Below, in pieces: positions 1 to 9,429 of a stretch of 64,000 nt of DNA (position 1 is its first letter; every line of letters starts with the position of its first letter). This stretch comes from JAXGPX01 sp040766745. Its GTDB lineage: Bacteria; Bacillota; Sulfobacillia; Fermentithermobacillales; Fermentithermobacillaceae. The stretch lies in the NCBI GenBank assembly GCA_040766745.1, contig JAXGPX010000003.1, positions 124,001-188,000 of the forward strand, written 5' to 3'. The notes below the pieces were generated by a model. It was not told the DNA's origin. It saw only the letters and a program-made list of their open reading frames with translations, and did not search any database. A program made the position numbers and the translations under genes.

Positions 1-2
1 TT

Positions 3-791
3 TTTCTGAAATCAGGCAGGGTGGCTGCTCTGTTCAAAGACCCTAATGTATATGGCCCGTTCTTGATTCCTCCTGCCCTTCTATGCCTTTCAATGTTTGA
101 GTCTTCACGGCGCACTGCAATAAGGTTTAGATATGTCCTGATATTCACTATTCTCGCAGCCGGTATACTGGTGAGTTTCTCACGGGCCGCCTGGGGAAAC
201 CTGGCCTTTTCGGTCTTGATATATTTTCTGTTACCACCTCCTAATTCATCTGCTCGCAGGTTCCAGACACTCGTAATCATAGGGGTTGTCGCATTACCTG
301 CCCTTTGGTTCCTTGCAACTCAGCCCAACGTATACCAACTGTTTATTGCCCGTCTAGGACTCCAGCAATATGACCAAATGCGATTTGGAACCCAGGCTGA
401 GTCTTTGAAAAGAGCAATGGAAACACCTCTGGGAATCGGGCCCGGCATGTCAATGCTCACATTTGATTACTCTACCCACAGCCTATACATACGAGTGCTA
501 ACCGAAAACGGCATCCTGGGGTTTGCATCACTGATGTGTTTGATCGGATTCAGCCTGGTAAGATCGATTTGGCAGGCCCTGCAAGAACATGATTACCGGT
601 TGTATGCAAGAGTGGTCACATCCTCACTGTTTGGCGTGCTTCTCAATAGTTTTGTCATCGATACCCTTCACTGGCGGCACTTTTGGTTACTGCTTGCTCT
701 ACCGTGGGTACCCTTGGGAGGACCATCACATGAAGATCACTCAGATAGTAACCCGATCAGACAGCATAGGAGGAGCTCAGATTCACGTTAA
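3..791 (+). CDS. Wzy/O-antigen-ligase-like polysaccharide membrane protein (5' end outside window)
   Basis: Polytopic membrane protein; the reading frame is open to the window edge, so the N-terminus is missing. The visible 262 residues contain several hydrophobic segments and a FSRAAWG stretch after a membrane segment, typical of the Wzy_C/O-antigen ligase family, whose members polymerise or transfer lipid-linked polysaccharide on the outer face of the membrane. A GTG at position 21 is not the true start, because the sequence just before it is still in-frame coding (KSGR then VAALFKDPNVYGPF, a conserved-looking block). The 3' end overlaps the next gene by about 60 bp, which suggests translational coupling. 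Polymerase versus ligase cannot be decided from this fragment. Confidence 0.75.
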   Translation, partial: FLKSGRVAALFKDPNVYGPFLIPPALLCLSMFESSRRTAIRFRYVLIFTILAAGILVSFSRAAWGNLAFSVLIYFLLPPPNSSARRFQTLVIIGVVALPALWFLATQPNVYQLFIARLGLQQYDQMRFGTQAESLKRAMETPLGIGPGMSMLTFDYSTHSLYIRVLTENGILGFASLMCLIGFSLVRSIWQALQEHDYRLYARVVTSSLFGVLLNSFVIDTLHWRHFWLLLALPWVPLGGPSHEDHSDSNPIRQHRRSSDSR

Positions 792-1896
792 GGAGCTCAG
801 CCGTGAGCTCATAAAACGTGGAATCGATGTACACGTATTTGCAGGCCCAGGGCCATTCATAAGCCAGCTGCTGGAACTGGGCATACCGTCAGAACCTATT
901 GCCCATCTCACCCGAGACATTGTGCCATGCCACGACTTTCTGGCTTTCTTTGAAATCAGAAAGGCCCTGGCAAGAATCAGGCCTGATGTAACCGCGGTTC
1001 ACACTGCTAAAGCAGGCTGGCTTGGACGCCTTGCTTCATGGTCATTGGGCATACCTTGTGTTTACACTCCCCACGGGTGGCCGTTTGCAGAAGGAGTGCC
1101 CGCAGTGCAGAGAAAGGTATTTGCTATCCTAGAAAGGTTAGCCGGCATGTTCTCGTCTGGAATTATCGCAGTGTGTGACTTCGACCGGAGATTGTGCCTG
1201 AAATACAGAATAGTACCTCCTGAAAAGATATCAGTCATACCCAACGGTATTCCTGATCTTGAGAATCTTCCTTTATATAGGCCGCCGGACACAGTCACGC
1301 AAAACGCCGGCCACATTGATCAAGCCGAGGCCCCCCGGTTCGTAATGACTGCAAGGTTTGACAGGCCCAAGGACCATACCTTGCTTATCAAAGCCGTAGT
1401 GCCGCTAACCGGATTGCCCTGGCAAATTCAATTTGCAGGTGATGGCCCCTTGCGGGCAGAGGCCGAGATACTTGTCAGGGAGATGAACCTTGAATCAAGA
1501 ATTGAGTTTATGGGACAAAGACAAGATGTGCCAGAAATACTCCAAAAGGCAGCAGGGTTTATCCTTATATCAAATTCTGAAGGGCTTCCCTTGAGCATTC
1601 TGGAAGCCATGAGAGCCGGATTGCCTATCCTTGCGTCAAGTGTGGGCGGAGTCCCAGAAGCTGTAGAAGACGGAATCAACGGATTTCTTGTCCCAAAGGG
1701 TGACGTAAATACATTGAGGCAGCGTTTTTTAGCCCTTGTAACCGACCCCGGACTCAGAATCAACATGGGCAATGCATCCCGGAAAAGATTTGAAAACAAA
1801 TTCCAGCTATCTATCATGGTTGACCAAACACTTTACGTCTACAACCAGGTGCAAAAGCGCCTCAATCCATCCTCAAAACTGACTGCTGGCTCATAG
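730..1896 (+). CDS. GT4-family glycosyltransferase
   Basis: Predicted 388-residue retaining glycosyltransferase of the GT-B fold. The N-terminal half begins MKITQIVTRSDSIGGAQIHV, the acceptor-domain signature (GGAQ) of this family. The C-terminal half has the nucleotide-sugar part: ARFDRPKDH, FAGDGP and the EGLPLSILEAMRAGLPILAS block, where the family EX7E motif lies. ATG at 730 is chosen over an upstream in-frame start because GGGAGGA sits 8-9 nt before it and the family N-terminus aligns there. It probably adds a sugar to the lipid-linked repeat unit made by this locus. The 3' end overlaps the convergent epimerase gene by 58 bp, so the two messages are antisense to each other there. Confidence 0.85.
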   Translation: MKITQIVTRSDSIGGAQIHVKELSRELIKRGIDVHVFAGPGPFISQLLELGIPSEPIAHLTRDIVPCHDFLAFFEIRKALARIRPDVTAVHTAKAGWLGRLASWSLGIPCVYTPHGWPFAEGVPAVQRKVFAILERLAGMFSSGIIAVCDFDRRLCLKYRIVPPEKISVIPNGIPDLENLPLYRPPDTVTQNAGHIDQAEAPRFVMTARFDRPKDHTLLIKAVVPLTGLPWQIQFAGDGPLRAEAEILVREMNLESRIEFMGQRQDVPEILQKAAGFILISNSEGLPLSILEAMRAGLPILASSVGGVPEAVEDGINGFLVPKGDVNTLRQRFLALVTDPGLRINMGNASRKRFENKFQLSIMVDQTLYVYNQVQKRLNPSSKLTAGS

Positions 1897-2777
1897 CCTA
1901 GAATTCTTCTTGCCTTTGAAATATCGGCCAGAGTTTGGGGCACATCTCCCGGACTGGAAGGATGGTATTCGATCTTAGCTCTCACCTGCAAAAGGCTTTC
2001 CAAGAGATTTACCACCTGCATAAGCTCTACAGAATGTCCTGCCCCAAGATTGACTGCCTCATACATACTACCTGTATAGTTCATGGCTTCCCGTATGCCT
2101 TTCACTGTATCGTCAATATAGGTAAAATCCCTGCGTACTTTACCGTCGCCATAGACCGGAATCGTCTTTCCTGCCAGCATAAGCCTGGCGAACTTGTGTA
2201 TTGCCAAATCCGGCCTCTGCCTGGGGCCATATACGGTGAAAAGCCTCAGGGCAATGAACCTAATCCCATATAAATGTGAGTATACATGGCCCAGGAGTTC
2301 GCCGCTGACCTTGGACGCGGCGTAGGGACTTATGGGCAAGAGCCCACAATCATCCTCACGCCACGGTACATTTGAGTTTGAACCGTATACACTTGAGGAT
2401 GAGGCAAATACAAACTGCTTTATCTGCAGCCTTCGGGCAAGTTCCAGCATGTTCTGGGTACCTACCACATTCACTTCCTGGCACAGTACAGGATCCTCAA
2501 TGGACTGACGTACTCCGGCCCTTGCAGCCAGGTGAACAACAACATTATATCGGCCCGAAAGACACCGGAGCATGCTGCCGACATCTCGAATATCCTCTCT
2601 TGCCAATACGTAGTTGCTATTTTTCAAATGCTCCCGGATATTGACCTGCTTGGCGGCAGGATCATAAAAATCATCGAAATTGTCAATCACAGTGACTCTC
2701 CATCCACCGGCCAAAAGACAGTCAACCAGATGGCTTCCTATAAACCCTGCGCCACCTGTAACCAGTGCTGATTTCAT
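1839..2777 (-). CDS. NAD-dependent nucleotide-sugar epimerase (UDP-glucuronate/UDP-glucose 4-epimerase type)
   Basis: Extended short-chain dehydrogenase of 312 residues. Residues 8-14 are the NAD-binding GGAGFIG, residues 126-132 are SSSSVYG, and the catalytic pair is Y152-x3-K156 (YAASK). The family interconverts C4 epimers of UDP-sugars. With a UDP-glucose dehydrogenase in the same minus-strand run, UDP-glucuronate to UDP-galacturonate is a reasonable guess, but the substrate is not readable from sequence. The ATG start has AGGAGG 9 nt upstream. It follows the asparagine-synthetase-like gene by 87 bp and is probably co-transcribed with it. Confidence 0.85.
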   Translation of the reverse strand: MKSALVTGGAGFIGSHLVDCLLAGGWRVTVIDNFDDFYDPAAKQVNIREHLKNSNYVLAREDIRDVGSMLRCLSGRYNVVVHLAARAGVRQSIEDPVLCQEVNVVGTQNMLELARRLQIKQFVFASSSSVYGSNSNVPWREDDCGLLPISPYAASKVSGELLGHVYSHLYGIRFIALRLFTVYGPRQRPDLAIHKFARLMLAGKTIPVYGDGKVRRDFTYIDDTVKGIREAMNYTGSMYEAVNLGAGHSVELMQVVNLLESLLQVRAKIEYHPSSPGDVPQTLADISKARRILGYEPAVSFEDGLRRFCTWL

Positions 2778-2864
2778 GGCCTCTGCCTCCTAACAGGCAT
2801 CTATCTGTAATAGCTAATCAAAAGGAATCGGCGGCCTTCAAGGATCAGAACCTGGCCACAGAAA

Positions 2865-4697
2865 TCACCGGGCAGGCAGATTGGTCTTAGCCCACTCCTG
2901 CAAAAATGAAAGAGACCAGAAAGATTCAACGGCCCTTTGGCCCTGAACCCCTCGTAGATAGTTCCAGTCAATGTCTAGATCCCTGATAATTGAATCTTTG
3001 GACCCGGCTTCTTCCAAAATCGCTTCCCTATTCTTCTTCACCCAGGTATGCATCGGCAACACAAAGTCGCCTTTGGGCAATTTGGCCAGTTCCTCTCCGC
3101 CTTCACACTTGGCCAGCCCGTACCTTATAGGCCATTTCACAATTCCGTCTTTGAATTTGATTGGCAAGGGAATAGATAATGCAGGCTCAAGAACTTCACG
3201 GATCAAGTATGGAAATACAATGTCCGCTCCGCAGGCCCTGGCAGGGCTCAGAGATTTGTAACAGCACCGGTTCATAGCATCTACCAGCGAAGTCACAGAG
3301 ACTTTCAGGCCATAGGGCCACTGTTCACAATCCCTAAATACACTGTGGAACCAATTGGCAACTTCAGTTTCAACGGTATTGCACAATTCCCTATCTTCTC
3401 GGGCAATCATAGTCGTTGAAAGAGTCTCACCCGAATGGGTTAGCCATAAATCGCCGCCGCGGACAAAATAGGTCAGTTTGCCTAGGTAGGCAGGAAACTC
3501 TGAAATGAGCGGCCGCAGAATCAATCTTGCGAGACGGCCTGTAGGCCCGGTCAGCGCTATGTTCAGGTATTTGAGTTTCAGGTCTTTAAATCCCCAACTT
3601 AGATCAGCCCCGGTACCGTCAACAAGCTTGATCCTAGAAGCTTGATCTCTGTGCTCATCAACAATCATAGAAAGAGCGTAGGCAGTCGGCCACGATGCAG
3701 GATCCATCACCGGGACATCATACATCCCCCACAGTTTGGGAAGAAATCCGGCTGCACCATCTGTATCAAAGGCAATCATCTGGTGATCAAGTCCTATGGT
3801 GCCTGCAACCAGTGACGCCCTCTCAGCCTCGGCAGTGGAAGGATTGCTCACAATAGTAACTGCCCTGTATGGCCTTGGGAATATTTTCTTTAGAGCATAC
3901 CCGGCAAGCGCAGAATCGGCTCCACCGCTCAAAAACAGGACCGGCTCAATATTGGAGGTATCTTCAAACTCTTTGGCAATTGACTCTGTTAGGAGATTGA
4001 GAACGTCAACGTCCCGGTCAGTGTATGGATCATATCCATGTTCCAGTTTGGTTTTGTCGATGTTTATGTCCAGAGGTTTTCTGCAAACAATGGATAGTTC
4101 AGGAGCCATTCCCCTTGTACATGCAACTCTTACTGACATCCCCGGCGGTATTCTCTTTATGTTAGAGTTTATGGTTCTAGGCGGCATTACATGGCCCAGC
4201 CAGAAATATGAATACAGTCCAACCTTATCAACGCAGAAAGGGACTCGTTCCTGAATCAGGCGAAATTCGTTTGATAACCAAAATGCATCATCGTAGACTG
4301 CATAATATATTTTCGAGAGTTCAAATGGACTTGTATCCATGGTCAAAGTCCACCTGAAAGGATCGCTTACGTCATAGTCTACGTGGTGAAGAGTTCCGAA
4401 TTTCCAGGAACCCTTTAAGGGAAAACCTTGCCCTGGGTGCCTCTGCTGCCCTTCGCTGCAACCTGTCTCAAAATCATTCCCTGCCCTCCAAATACTTAAC
4501 TGCATCCAATCAGAGCGAAAATCCAGTTCGTGTTTCAGACTGAGACCATTTTCCTGGCAGTTGCAGGTCTCATAATCGTTATAAATGCTGGACTCCAGTC
4601 TGCCAGATGGTATGCCGCTATTTCCGTTTGGGATCCCATCACAAAATGATTGATTCAAATGGCCTCCCAGCCGCACCAAGAACGAGTCATAGAACAT
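2865..4697 (-). CDS. Asparagine-synthetase-like ATP-dependent amidotransferase/cyclase
   Basis: Predicted 610-residue protein. The C-terminal half is an asparagine-synthase domain with the pyrophosphate loop SGGADS at residues 257-262 (ATP to AMP chemistry). The N-terminal region (about 1-230) resembles a degenerate glutaminase domain, including the IKRIPPGMSV stretch that normally precedes the synthase domain, but there is no cysteine at position 2, so it probably cannot hydrolyse glutamine itself. Start at 4697 is chosen because GGAGGTG lies 7 nt upstream and it abuts the UDP-glucose dehydrogenase stop. Close homologues either amidate uronic acids in polysaccharides or close lasso peptides. 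The sugar-gene context favours the former, and no lasso precursor or leader peptidase was seen beside it. Confidence 0.75.
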   Translation of the reverse strand: MFYDSFLVRLGGHLNQSFCDGIPNGNSGIPSGRLESSIYNDYETCNCQENGLSLKHELDFRSDWMQLSIWRAGNDFETGCSEGQQRHPGQGFPLKGSWKFGTLHHVDYDVSDPFRWTLTMDTSPFELSKIYYAVYDDAFWLSNEFRLIQERVPFCVDKVGLYSYFWLGHVMPPRTINSNIKRIPPGMSVRVACTRGMAPELSIVCRKPLDINIDKTKLEHGYDPYTDRDVDVLNLLTESIAKEFEDTSNIEPVLFLSGGADSALAGYALKKIFPRPYRAVTIVSNPSTAEAERASLVAGTIGLDHQMIAFDTDGAAGFLPKLWGMYDVPVMDPASWPTAYALSMIVDEHRDQASRIKLVDGTGADLSWGFKDLKLKYLNIALTGPTGRLARLILRPLISEFPAYLGKLTYFVRGGDLWLTHSGETLSTTMIAREDRELCNTVETEVANWFHSVFRDCEQWPYGLKVSVTSLVDAMNRCCYKSLSPARACGADIVFPYLIREVLEPALSIPLPIKFKDGIVKWPIRYGLAKCEGGEELAKLPKGDFVLPMHTWVKKNREAILEEAGSKDSIIRDLDIDWNYLRGVQGQRAVESFWSLSFLQEWAKTNLPAR

Positions 4698-4699
4698 TC

Positions 4700-6115
4700 C
4701 TAAGCACCTCCCCGGCATTGAGAACTGCAATCAGAATGTATTGGCCTACCCACACCTGTATAGATCCAACCGGCCAACCTCATCTCCTTCGGATCAAGCA
4801 GGTTCCGCCCATCTACAATAACAGGCAACCGCATAACTCTGGCGAGCCGGCCCCAATCCAAACGGCTGTACTCAGGCCAATCGGTTGCCAGAACCAGGGC
4901 ATCTGCTCCTAAGGCAAGTTGGAAAGGATCCTGGAAATACTCGATCCCGGGCCCAACTGCAACATCCAAAAGAGCCCGTGCATTTTCAAGGGCAAGAGGG
5001 TCTTGCACTCTTATGCGAGCCTCTAGCCCGGAGAAGATTCGTACCAGATCAATGGCCGGTGAATCTCTGACGTCATCTGTCCCCGGTTTGAATGAAAGCC
5101 CGAGAATTCCAATGGTTTTGCCACGTATATCCTTCAAGGCACAGCGTGTCTTCTCGATTATCACAAGCCGCTGCCTTTCGTTTATTGCCCGGGCAGCCTC
5201 GATAATCGGCATACTGTACCCGTGGTCTTTGCTTGCTGCAAGAAGTGCACTTGTGTCTTTCGGAAGGCAGCTGCCTCCCCACCCTATGCCGGCCGAAAGA
5301 CAACCCGGCCCGATTCTGGTGTCAAGCCCAATACCACGTGCAACCTCTATAACATCTGCTCCGGCCTTTTCGCACAAGCCGGCGATTTCGTTGATATAGC
5401 TGATTTTCAAAGCCAAAAAAGCGTTGGCTGCATATTTTGTCATTTCTACACTGGCAGGGTCTGTGCTGATAAACGGAGGCAGCCTGTAATGGCCTGGCCT
5501 GGGAAGATTAGGAGGCGGTTCGAAGGTTTGCTCAAGAATCGGACGGTAAAGCCTCCTTACTGAATCGGCCTGTTCAAGGGTTTCAGCACCTACTACTATA
5601 CGATCAGGGTACAATGTATCATTGACAGCCATGCCCTCTCGTAAGAATTCGGGATTTGAAACAAATCCGACTGAAATCGTATCTCTTATTCCCCGATCCT
5701 CTAAGACCTTACGGACTACACCTGATACGTGCTTATTAGTTCCAACAGGAACCGTTGACTTTATGACCACTGTATAAGCAGAATCAGGTTTCATGCCTTG
5801 AGCAATTTCGCCGGCAGCCGTTTCTACGTAGTCAGTATCTGCTCCGCCATTGATTCTCGAAGGAGTGCCCACTGCAATGATGATGATATCAGCATCTTGA
5901 ACAGATTCTACTGTGCTTGTGGAGAAGCTCAGATTGCTCCATGCCAGCTCCATCAAATTCTCCAGGCCAAACTCACGAATAGGCGATTTCCGTCTGAGAA
6001 GCATCCCGATCTTTGCTGTGTCTTTGTCAACGCCTATTACCTGATGTCCAAGGTACGCCAAAACCACGCCGGTGGTCAGGCCTACATACCCGGTGCCAAT
6101 AACACATACCTTCAT
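4700..6115 (-). CDS. UDP-glucose/GDP-mannose dehydrogenase family protein
   Basis: Oxidises a nucleotide sugar twice with NAD+ to give the uronate, most likely UDP-glucose to UDP-glucuronate. The 471-residue protein starts MKVCVIGTGYVGL (Rossmann GxGYVGL), has the STVPVGT and NPEFLREG blocks, the central NAFLALKISYINE helix and the catalytic-cysteine motif GGSCLPKD near residue 283, followed by a C-terminal UDP-binding domain. All expected motifs are intact. ATG at 6115 is selected over a longer frame because GGAGGTG lies 6 nt upstream. The stop lies 2 nt before the next start at 4697, so the two are an operon. It supplies uronic acid precursor to the locus. Confidence 0.92.
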   Translation of the reverse strand: MKVCVIGTGYVGLTTGVVLAYLGHQVIGVDKDTAKIGMLLRRKSPIREFGLENLMELAWSNLSFSTSTVESVQDADIIIIAVGTPSRINGGADTDYVETAAGEIAQGMKPDSAYTVVIKSTVPVGTNKHVSGVVRKVLEDRGIRDTISVGFVSNPEFLREGMAVNDTLYPDRIVVGAETLEQADSVRRLYRPILEQTFEPPPNLPRPGHYRLPPFISTDPASVEMTKYAANAFLALKISYINEIAGLCEKAGADVIEVARGIGLDTRIGPGCLSAGIGWGGSCLPKDTSALLAASKDHGYSMPIIEAARAINERQRLVIIEKTRCALKDIRGKTIGILGLSFKPGTDDVRDSPAIDLVRIFSGLEARIRVQDPLALENARALLDVAVGPGIEYFQDPFQLALGADALVLATDWPEYSRLDWGRLARVMRLPVIVDGRNLLDPKEMRLAGWIYTGVGRPIHSDCSSQCRGGA

Positions 6116-6190
6116 ACTTGCACCTCCGAAGCCTACCTGTCCAAATATCACCGACCCCCTCATTCCCTTTACCGTACCGCCTTGCCTTGA

Positions 6191-7480
6191 TTAACCGAAC
6201 ACCTGGTTCAGGGAAACCTGGGCGCCAGAATTCCGTAACCACTCTTCTGTCTGCGCCTTCACATAACGGTAAAATGCCACACGCCGTTTACGCAGCACTA
6301 AATCTCCGTATTCCTTTGCGCGGCTGAGGTTTTGTGCAGACATCGCTTCCATTAGATTAGGGTTTGCAGCAACTCTCATTATTTCAGCGGCAAGCCTCGG
6401 CCTGTCGTTAGGCGGAACGAGAAACTCTTGAGGTAAGAGCTCAGGAGTGCCTCCAACTGATGACCCAATACACGGCAGGCCTCGTGCCATAGCCTCTATC
6501 ATCGCCCTGGGAACCCCCTCCTGGCGCGAAGGAGAAACAAATAGATCCGCTGAATCAAGTTCCATACGCACAGCGTCGCCACCGGTCAACCATCCCCGGA
6601 ACTGCACCTGGCTTGAAACTCCCCTCAGGCTTGCACGCTCTTCCAAGAATCTCCTGTACTTTCCGTCACCGGCAAACACTAGAATCGCATTAAGTCCTTG
6701 CTTAATGCAGTCAGCAAATGCATCAATCAGGACATCCTGGCCTTTGTAAAGCTGCTCCATTGTTCCAACTGACAGAATCCTGATTGGGCCTTGCTTCCGG
6801 GCCGGCCGAAACTTTTGCGCAAACCACTGGTCTGGAAGTTCCACCGAAGAATAATGGGTGGTAAAAGCATCTAAAGACGCAGGATACCTGCGCTGCAGGG
6901 CCTCTCTGGTTACATAGGCTACAGCACATGCCGAACGGCACTGGCGCTTGACCTGCCTGGTGAAGAGTGTGCGGAAAACGAATCTCAAAGGATGTTTCAC
7001 TGATCCCGGTGCCAATTCATCCCACGGATCTCCGGTTACCTCTACACCAAAAGGATGCCCTGATGACCGCAGGACAGGTTCCATTGTTGAACCAATCTGA
7101 GACTGAACTCGAAGAATAACGGCCCCGGTTGTGGGAACAGCTTCTTTAACTATCCTCCTCATCCTCGGCCATTTAAGCAAGTACTCCAGGGGCCCCTGGT
7201 AGTAAGGCACAGCAGCAAATGAAACCCCCGGGCCGACAGCCCGCACCCAATTGCCTCTGCTTGCCTGGGCATTGGCACCTTCTGAGCCAGCAGCAGGCTC
7301 TGGTACCCGTGCCGGAGTAGCCCGCTCATTACCAAGATCAAGAACACGGGCAACAACCTTAACGCCATCAAATACGTCAAGATACCTCATCCAAAACGAA
7401 TACCCGAATACAGTAGCAGTCCACACAAGGCCATCTGGAGTTCTTCGATAGCGATGCTCCATTGCCACTGTGAGGTCCAA
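6191..7480 (-). CDS. GT4-family glycosyltransferase
   Basis: Predicted 429-residue GT-B glycosyltransferase. The C-terminal donor-binding domain shows SVGTMEQLYKGQDVLI, FAGDGKYR and the SRQEGVPRAMIEAMARGLP block with the family EX7E glutamates. The start is read as TTG at 7480 with GGAGG about 9 nt upstream; an internal ATG six codons later has no comparable site. It lies 75 bp upstream of the UDP-glucose dehydrogenase in the same direction and heads the minus-strand polysaccharide operon (glycosyltransferase, dehydrogenase, synthetase-like, epimerase). Donor and acceptor are unknown. Confidence 0.85.
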   Translation of the reverse strand: MDLTVAMEHRYRRTPDGLVWTATVFGYSFWMRYLDVFDGVKVVARVLDLGNERATPARVPEPAAGSEGANAQASRGNWVRAVGPGVSFAAVPYYQGPLEYLLKWPRMRRIVKEAVPTTGAVILRVQSQIGSTMEPVLRSSGHPFGVEVTGDPWDELAPGSVKHPLRFVFRTLFTRQVKRQCRSACAVAYVTREALQRRYPASLDAFTTHYSSVELPDQWFAQKFRPARKQGPIRILSVGTMEQLYKGQDVLIDAFADCIKQGLNAILVFAGDGKYRRFLEERASLRGVSSQVQFRGWLTGGDAVRMELDSADLFVSPSRQEGVPRAMIEAMARGLPCIGSSVGGTPELLPQEFLVPPNDRPRLAAEIMRVAANPNLMEAMSAQNLSRAKEYGDLVLRKRRVAFYRYVKAQTEEWLRNSGAQVSLNQVFG

Positions 7481-7777
7481 TGTCCACCGCCTCCATTACT
7501 CAAGTGTATGAGGAGATCCGGGCCCAAAAAACCACACTTGGTAAAAGATATGCAACCAGATGACTTTATGGTAACAACATCTATAAATAACGCTTGGGAA
7601 CCAAAGGGGTAAGTTTCTGCACCGGGTATGCATAAACTAGAACAACCAGAACCGCAACATCTCGGAAATGTCCGTATCAAACACTGTTGGCCGTGGAAAT
7701 TGCCGAATACAAAGGTGGCCAAGAAATGCATCTAAAGAACCGACGGTACGGAACGTACAGAAAAGGTGGCAAGTATC

Positions 7778-8941
7778 ATGAAACAAGAGGCCGCAAATAG
7801 GCGCCTCCTGTGGGCAACTCTGGGCCTCCCGTTGCTGCTTACCTGCCTTGTATGCTTTGTCTACGCATACTACTGCCTCAACCCAGAAACACGATTTCGG
7901 GCAGGGCATTTTCAGGTTCTAGCCACCCCTGTTCTCACGTCAGCAGTGCCTGACCAGGAAATAACACCGCCCAATCGTACCGGCCCTGGCAAATCTGGCC
8001 TTACAGAAACGGTTAAACCGCCGGGCACTGAGATTCTGCCGTCATTTTCCGAAGCGATAGAGACCCGGCAGGTAGAATCTGATGCAAACACTGCCACGCC
8101 AGCCTTGACGGCATCACCTGCTTTTAACATGCTTGTTCTTGGCATTGATGCTCGAAGAAATGAACCGTCGCGTTCAGACGTCATGATTCTTGCTAACATC
8201 AACCCCAAAACCAGGAAAGTTCTATTGATATCTATTCCACGGGACACCAGAGTGGAGATACCAGGAGTAGGAAACACCAAAATTAACCATGCTCATGTTC
8301 TTGGCGAGATAGAAGGAGGAAACCATCAGGGAACCGTGGCCTCTCTGCAGGCGGTCAGCAATCTTCTTAACTGCGATATTCACTGCTACATTAAGGTGAA
8401 CTTCGAAGGATTCAAGAATTTCATCGACTCAATAGGCGGAGTGGAAATTGAGTTGGAAGAGCCTGTGAAACTAACATTCGCAGGAGTTACTCTACTTGCT
8501 GAAAAACAAAATCTTAATGGAGATACAGCGCTAAAACTGGTCAGAGAACGTTTTTCTTTACCAGACGGCGACTTCGGCAGGCAGAAACTGCAATACCTTC
8601 TGCTGCAAGCCCTGGCGAAAAAACTCATGGCCCCAAAGTACATCCCCAGGATTCCAGATTTGATCAGCCAGGCAAGATACAACGTGCTTGATACCAATTT
8701 GACCGAGACTGATGCTGTCAGTCTGGCCTGGATCTTCAAAGGTATTTCCTCCGGTAACATTGATCACCTCTCGATTCCCGGACACGCAGAATATGCCGTT
8801 GATCCTCTTATAAGATCAGAAGTTTACTACTGGGTGCCGGACACAGATAAGACAGCAGGTTTGCTTAGCAAGGTGGAGCAGGGAGCAAACCCAATCAGGC
8901 GTGCCCCCTATGATAACATGCAAAGCCGGCAAACAGAGTAG
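7778..8941 (+). CDS. LytR-CpsA-Psr (LCP) family cell-wall glycopolymer ligase
   Basis: Membrane-anchored phosphotransferase of 387 residues. One N-terminal transmembrane segment (about residues 12-32) is followed by a Pro/Thr-rich linker and an LCP domain with the expected blocks: LGIDAR, RSDVMILANINP, LISIPRDTRV, INHAH, and FKNFIDSIGGVEI. The arginines and aspartates that bind the polyprenyl-pyrophosphate substrate in the family are present. LCP enzymes attach teichoic acids or capsule to peptidoglycan, which fits the neighbouring polysaccharide genes. ATG 7778 is preferred to GTG 7766 because AAAGGTGG sits about 9 nt before it. It diverges from the minus-strand sugar operon across about 300 bp that holds both promoters. 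Confidence 0.9.
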   Translation: MKQEAANRRLLWATLGLPLLLTCLVCFVYAYYCLNPETRFRAGHFQVLATPVLTSAVPDQEITPPNRTGPGKSGLTETVKPPGTEILPSFSEAIETRQVESDANTATPALTASPAFNMLVLGIDARRNEPSRSDVMILANINPKTRKVLLISIPRDTRVEIPGVGNTKINHAHVLGEIEGGNHQGTVASLQAVSNLLNCDIHCYIKVNFEGFKNFIDSIGGVEIELEEPVKLTFAGVTLLAEKQNLNGDTALKLVRERFSLPDGDFGRQKLQYLLLQALAKKLMAPKYIPRIPDLISQARYNVLDTNLTETDAVSLAWIFKGISSGNIDHLSIPGHAEYAVDPLIRSEVYYWVPDTDKTAGLLSKVEQGANPIRRAPYDNMQSRQTE

Positions 8942-9016
8942 GATCAGTGTCCAGGTCCATCTGAACACCCGCCGGCACTTCCTGCTGGTTCTTCTATCCC
9001 CATGCCAGGCGGACTA

Positions 9017-9244
9017 TTACCGGTTGTCTGCCGTCTGAGCGACAGGCTCACCTATTACCAGGCGAATCAACTCATACAGAGCCGAGATACCAACCAGTGT
9101 ATACACGGTTCTTGAAAGCATGGTCTTGGCGCCAAACAAAGTTGCCACCAAATCCATGTTGAACAAGCCTACAAGGCCCCAGTTGAGTCCACCTATGATC
9201 AGAAGAATCATGGCAATCCAATCGATAGTGTTCATTCTTCTCAA
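9017..9244 (-). CDS. DUF378 small membrane protein
   Basis: A 75-residue protein with two hydrophobic segments; the sequence IDWIAMILLIIGGLNWGLVG followed by SRTVYTLVGISALYEL is the hallmark of the DUF378 family (YuzA-like). Function is unknown; it is expected in the cytoplasmic membrane. The start is uncertain: TTG at 9244 has a GGGGG stretch 7 nt upstream, while the ATG at 9235 has no well-spaced site. It stands alone between the LCP gene and the divergent riboswitch-led transcript. Confidence 0.8.
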   Translation of the reverse strand: MRRMNTIDWIAMILLIIGGLNWGLVGLFNMDLVATLFGAKTMLSRTVYTLVGISALYELIRLVIGEPVAQTADNR

Positions 9245-9379
9245 TGCGATACCCCCAGTTCATTGCCTTCTGAAATTGAGAGCAATGAAATATGTACTTG
9301 ATCACACGACCATGCATAGCTTTTCCACACAATCAGTGTTAAATACAGCAGCGGGCATTTTCTAAGCCGATCGCTAAAT

Positions 9380-9409
9380 TTGACATTTTTAGGTCTCAGA
9401 CCGTATAAT
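9380..9409 (+). promoter_or_regulatory. Near-consensus sigma-A promoter
   Basis: TTGACA at 9380-9385 and TATAAT at 9404-9409 are separated by 18 bp, both hexamers matching consensus. Transcription would begin near 9416, a few bases before the riboswitch fold. Confidence 0.8.
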
Positions 9410-9429
9410 TGTATTATGCGTGAGAGTTC

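Noticed and set aside
2865..4697. Lasso-peptide biosynthesis locus
   Set aside because: No short precursor ORF with a conserved Thr at -2, and no B1/B2 leader peptidase or recognition gene beside the synthetase-like gene.
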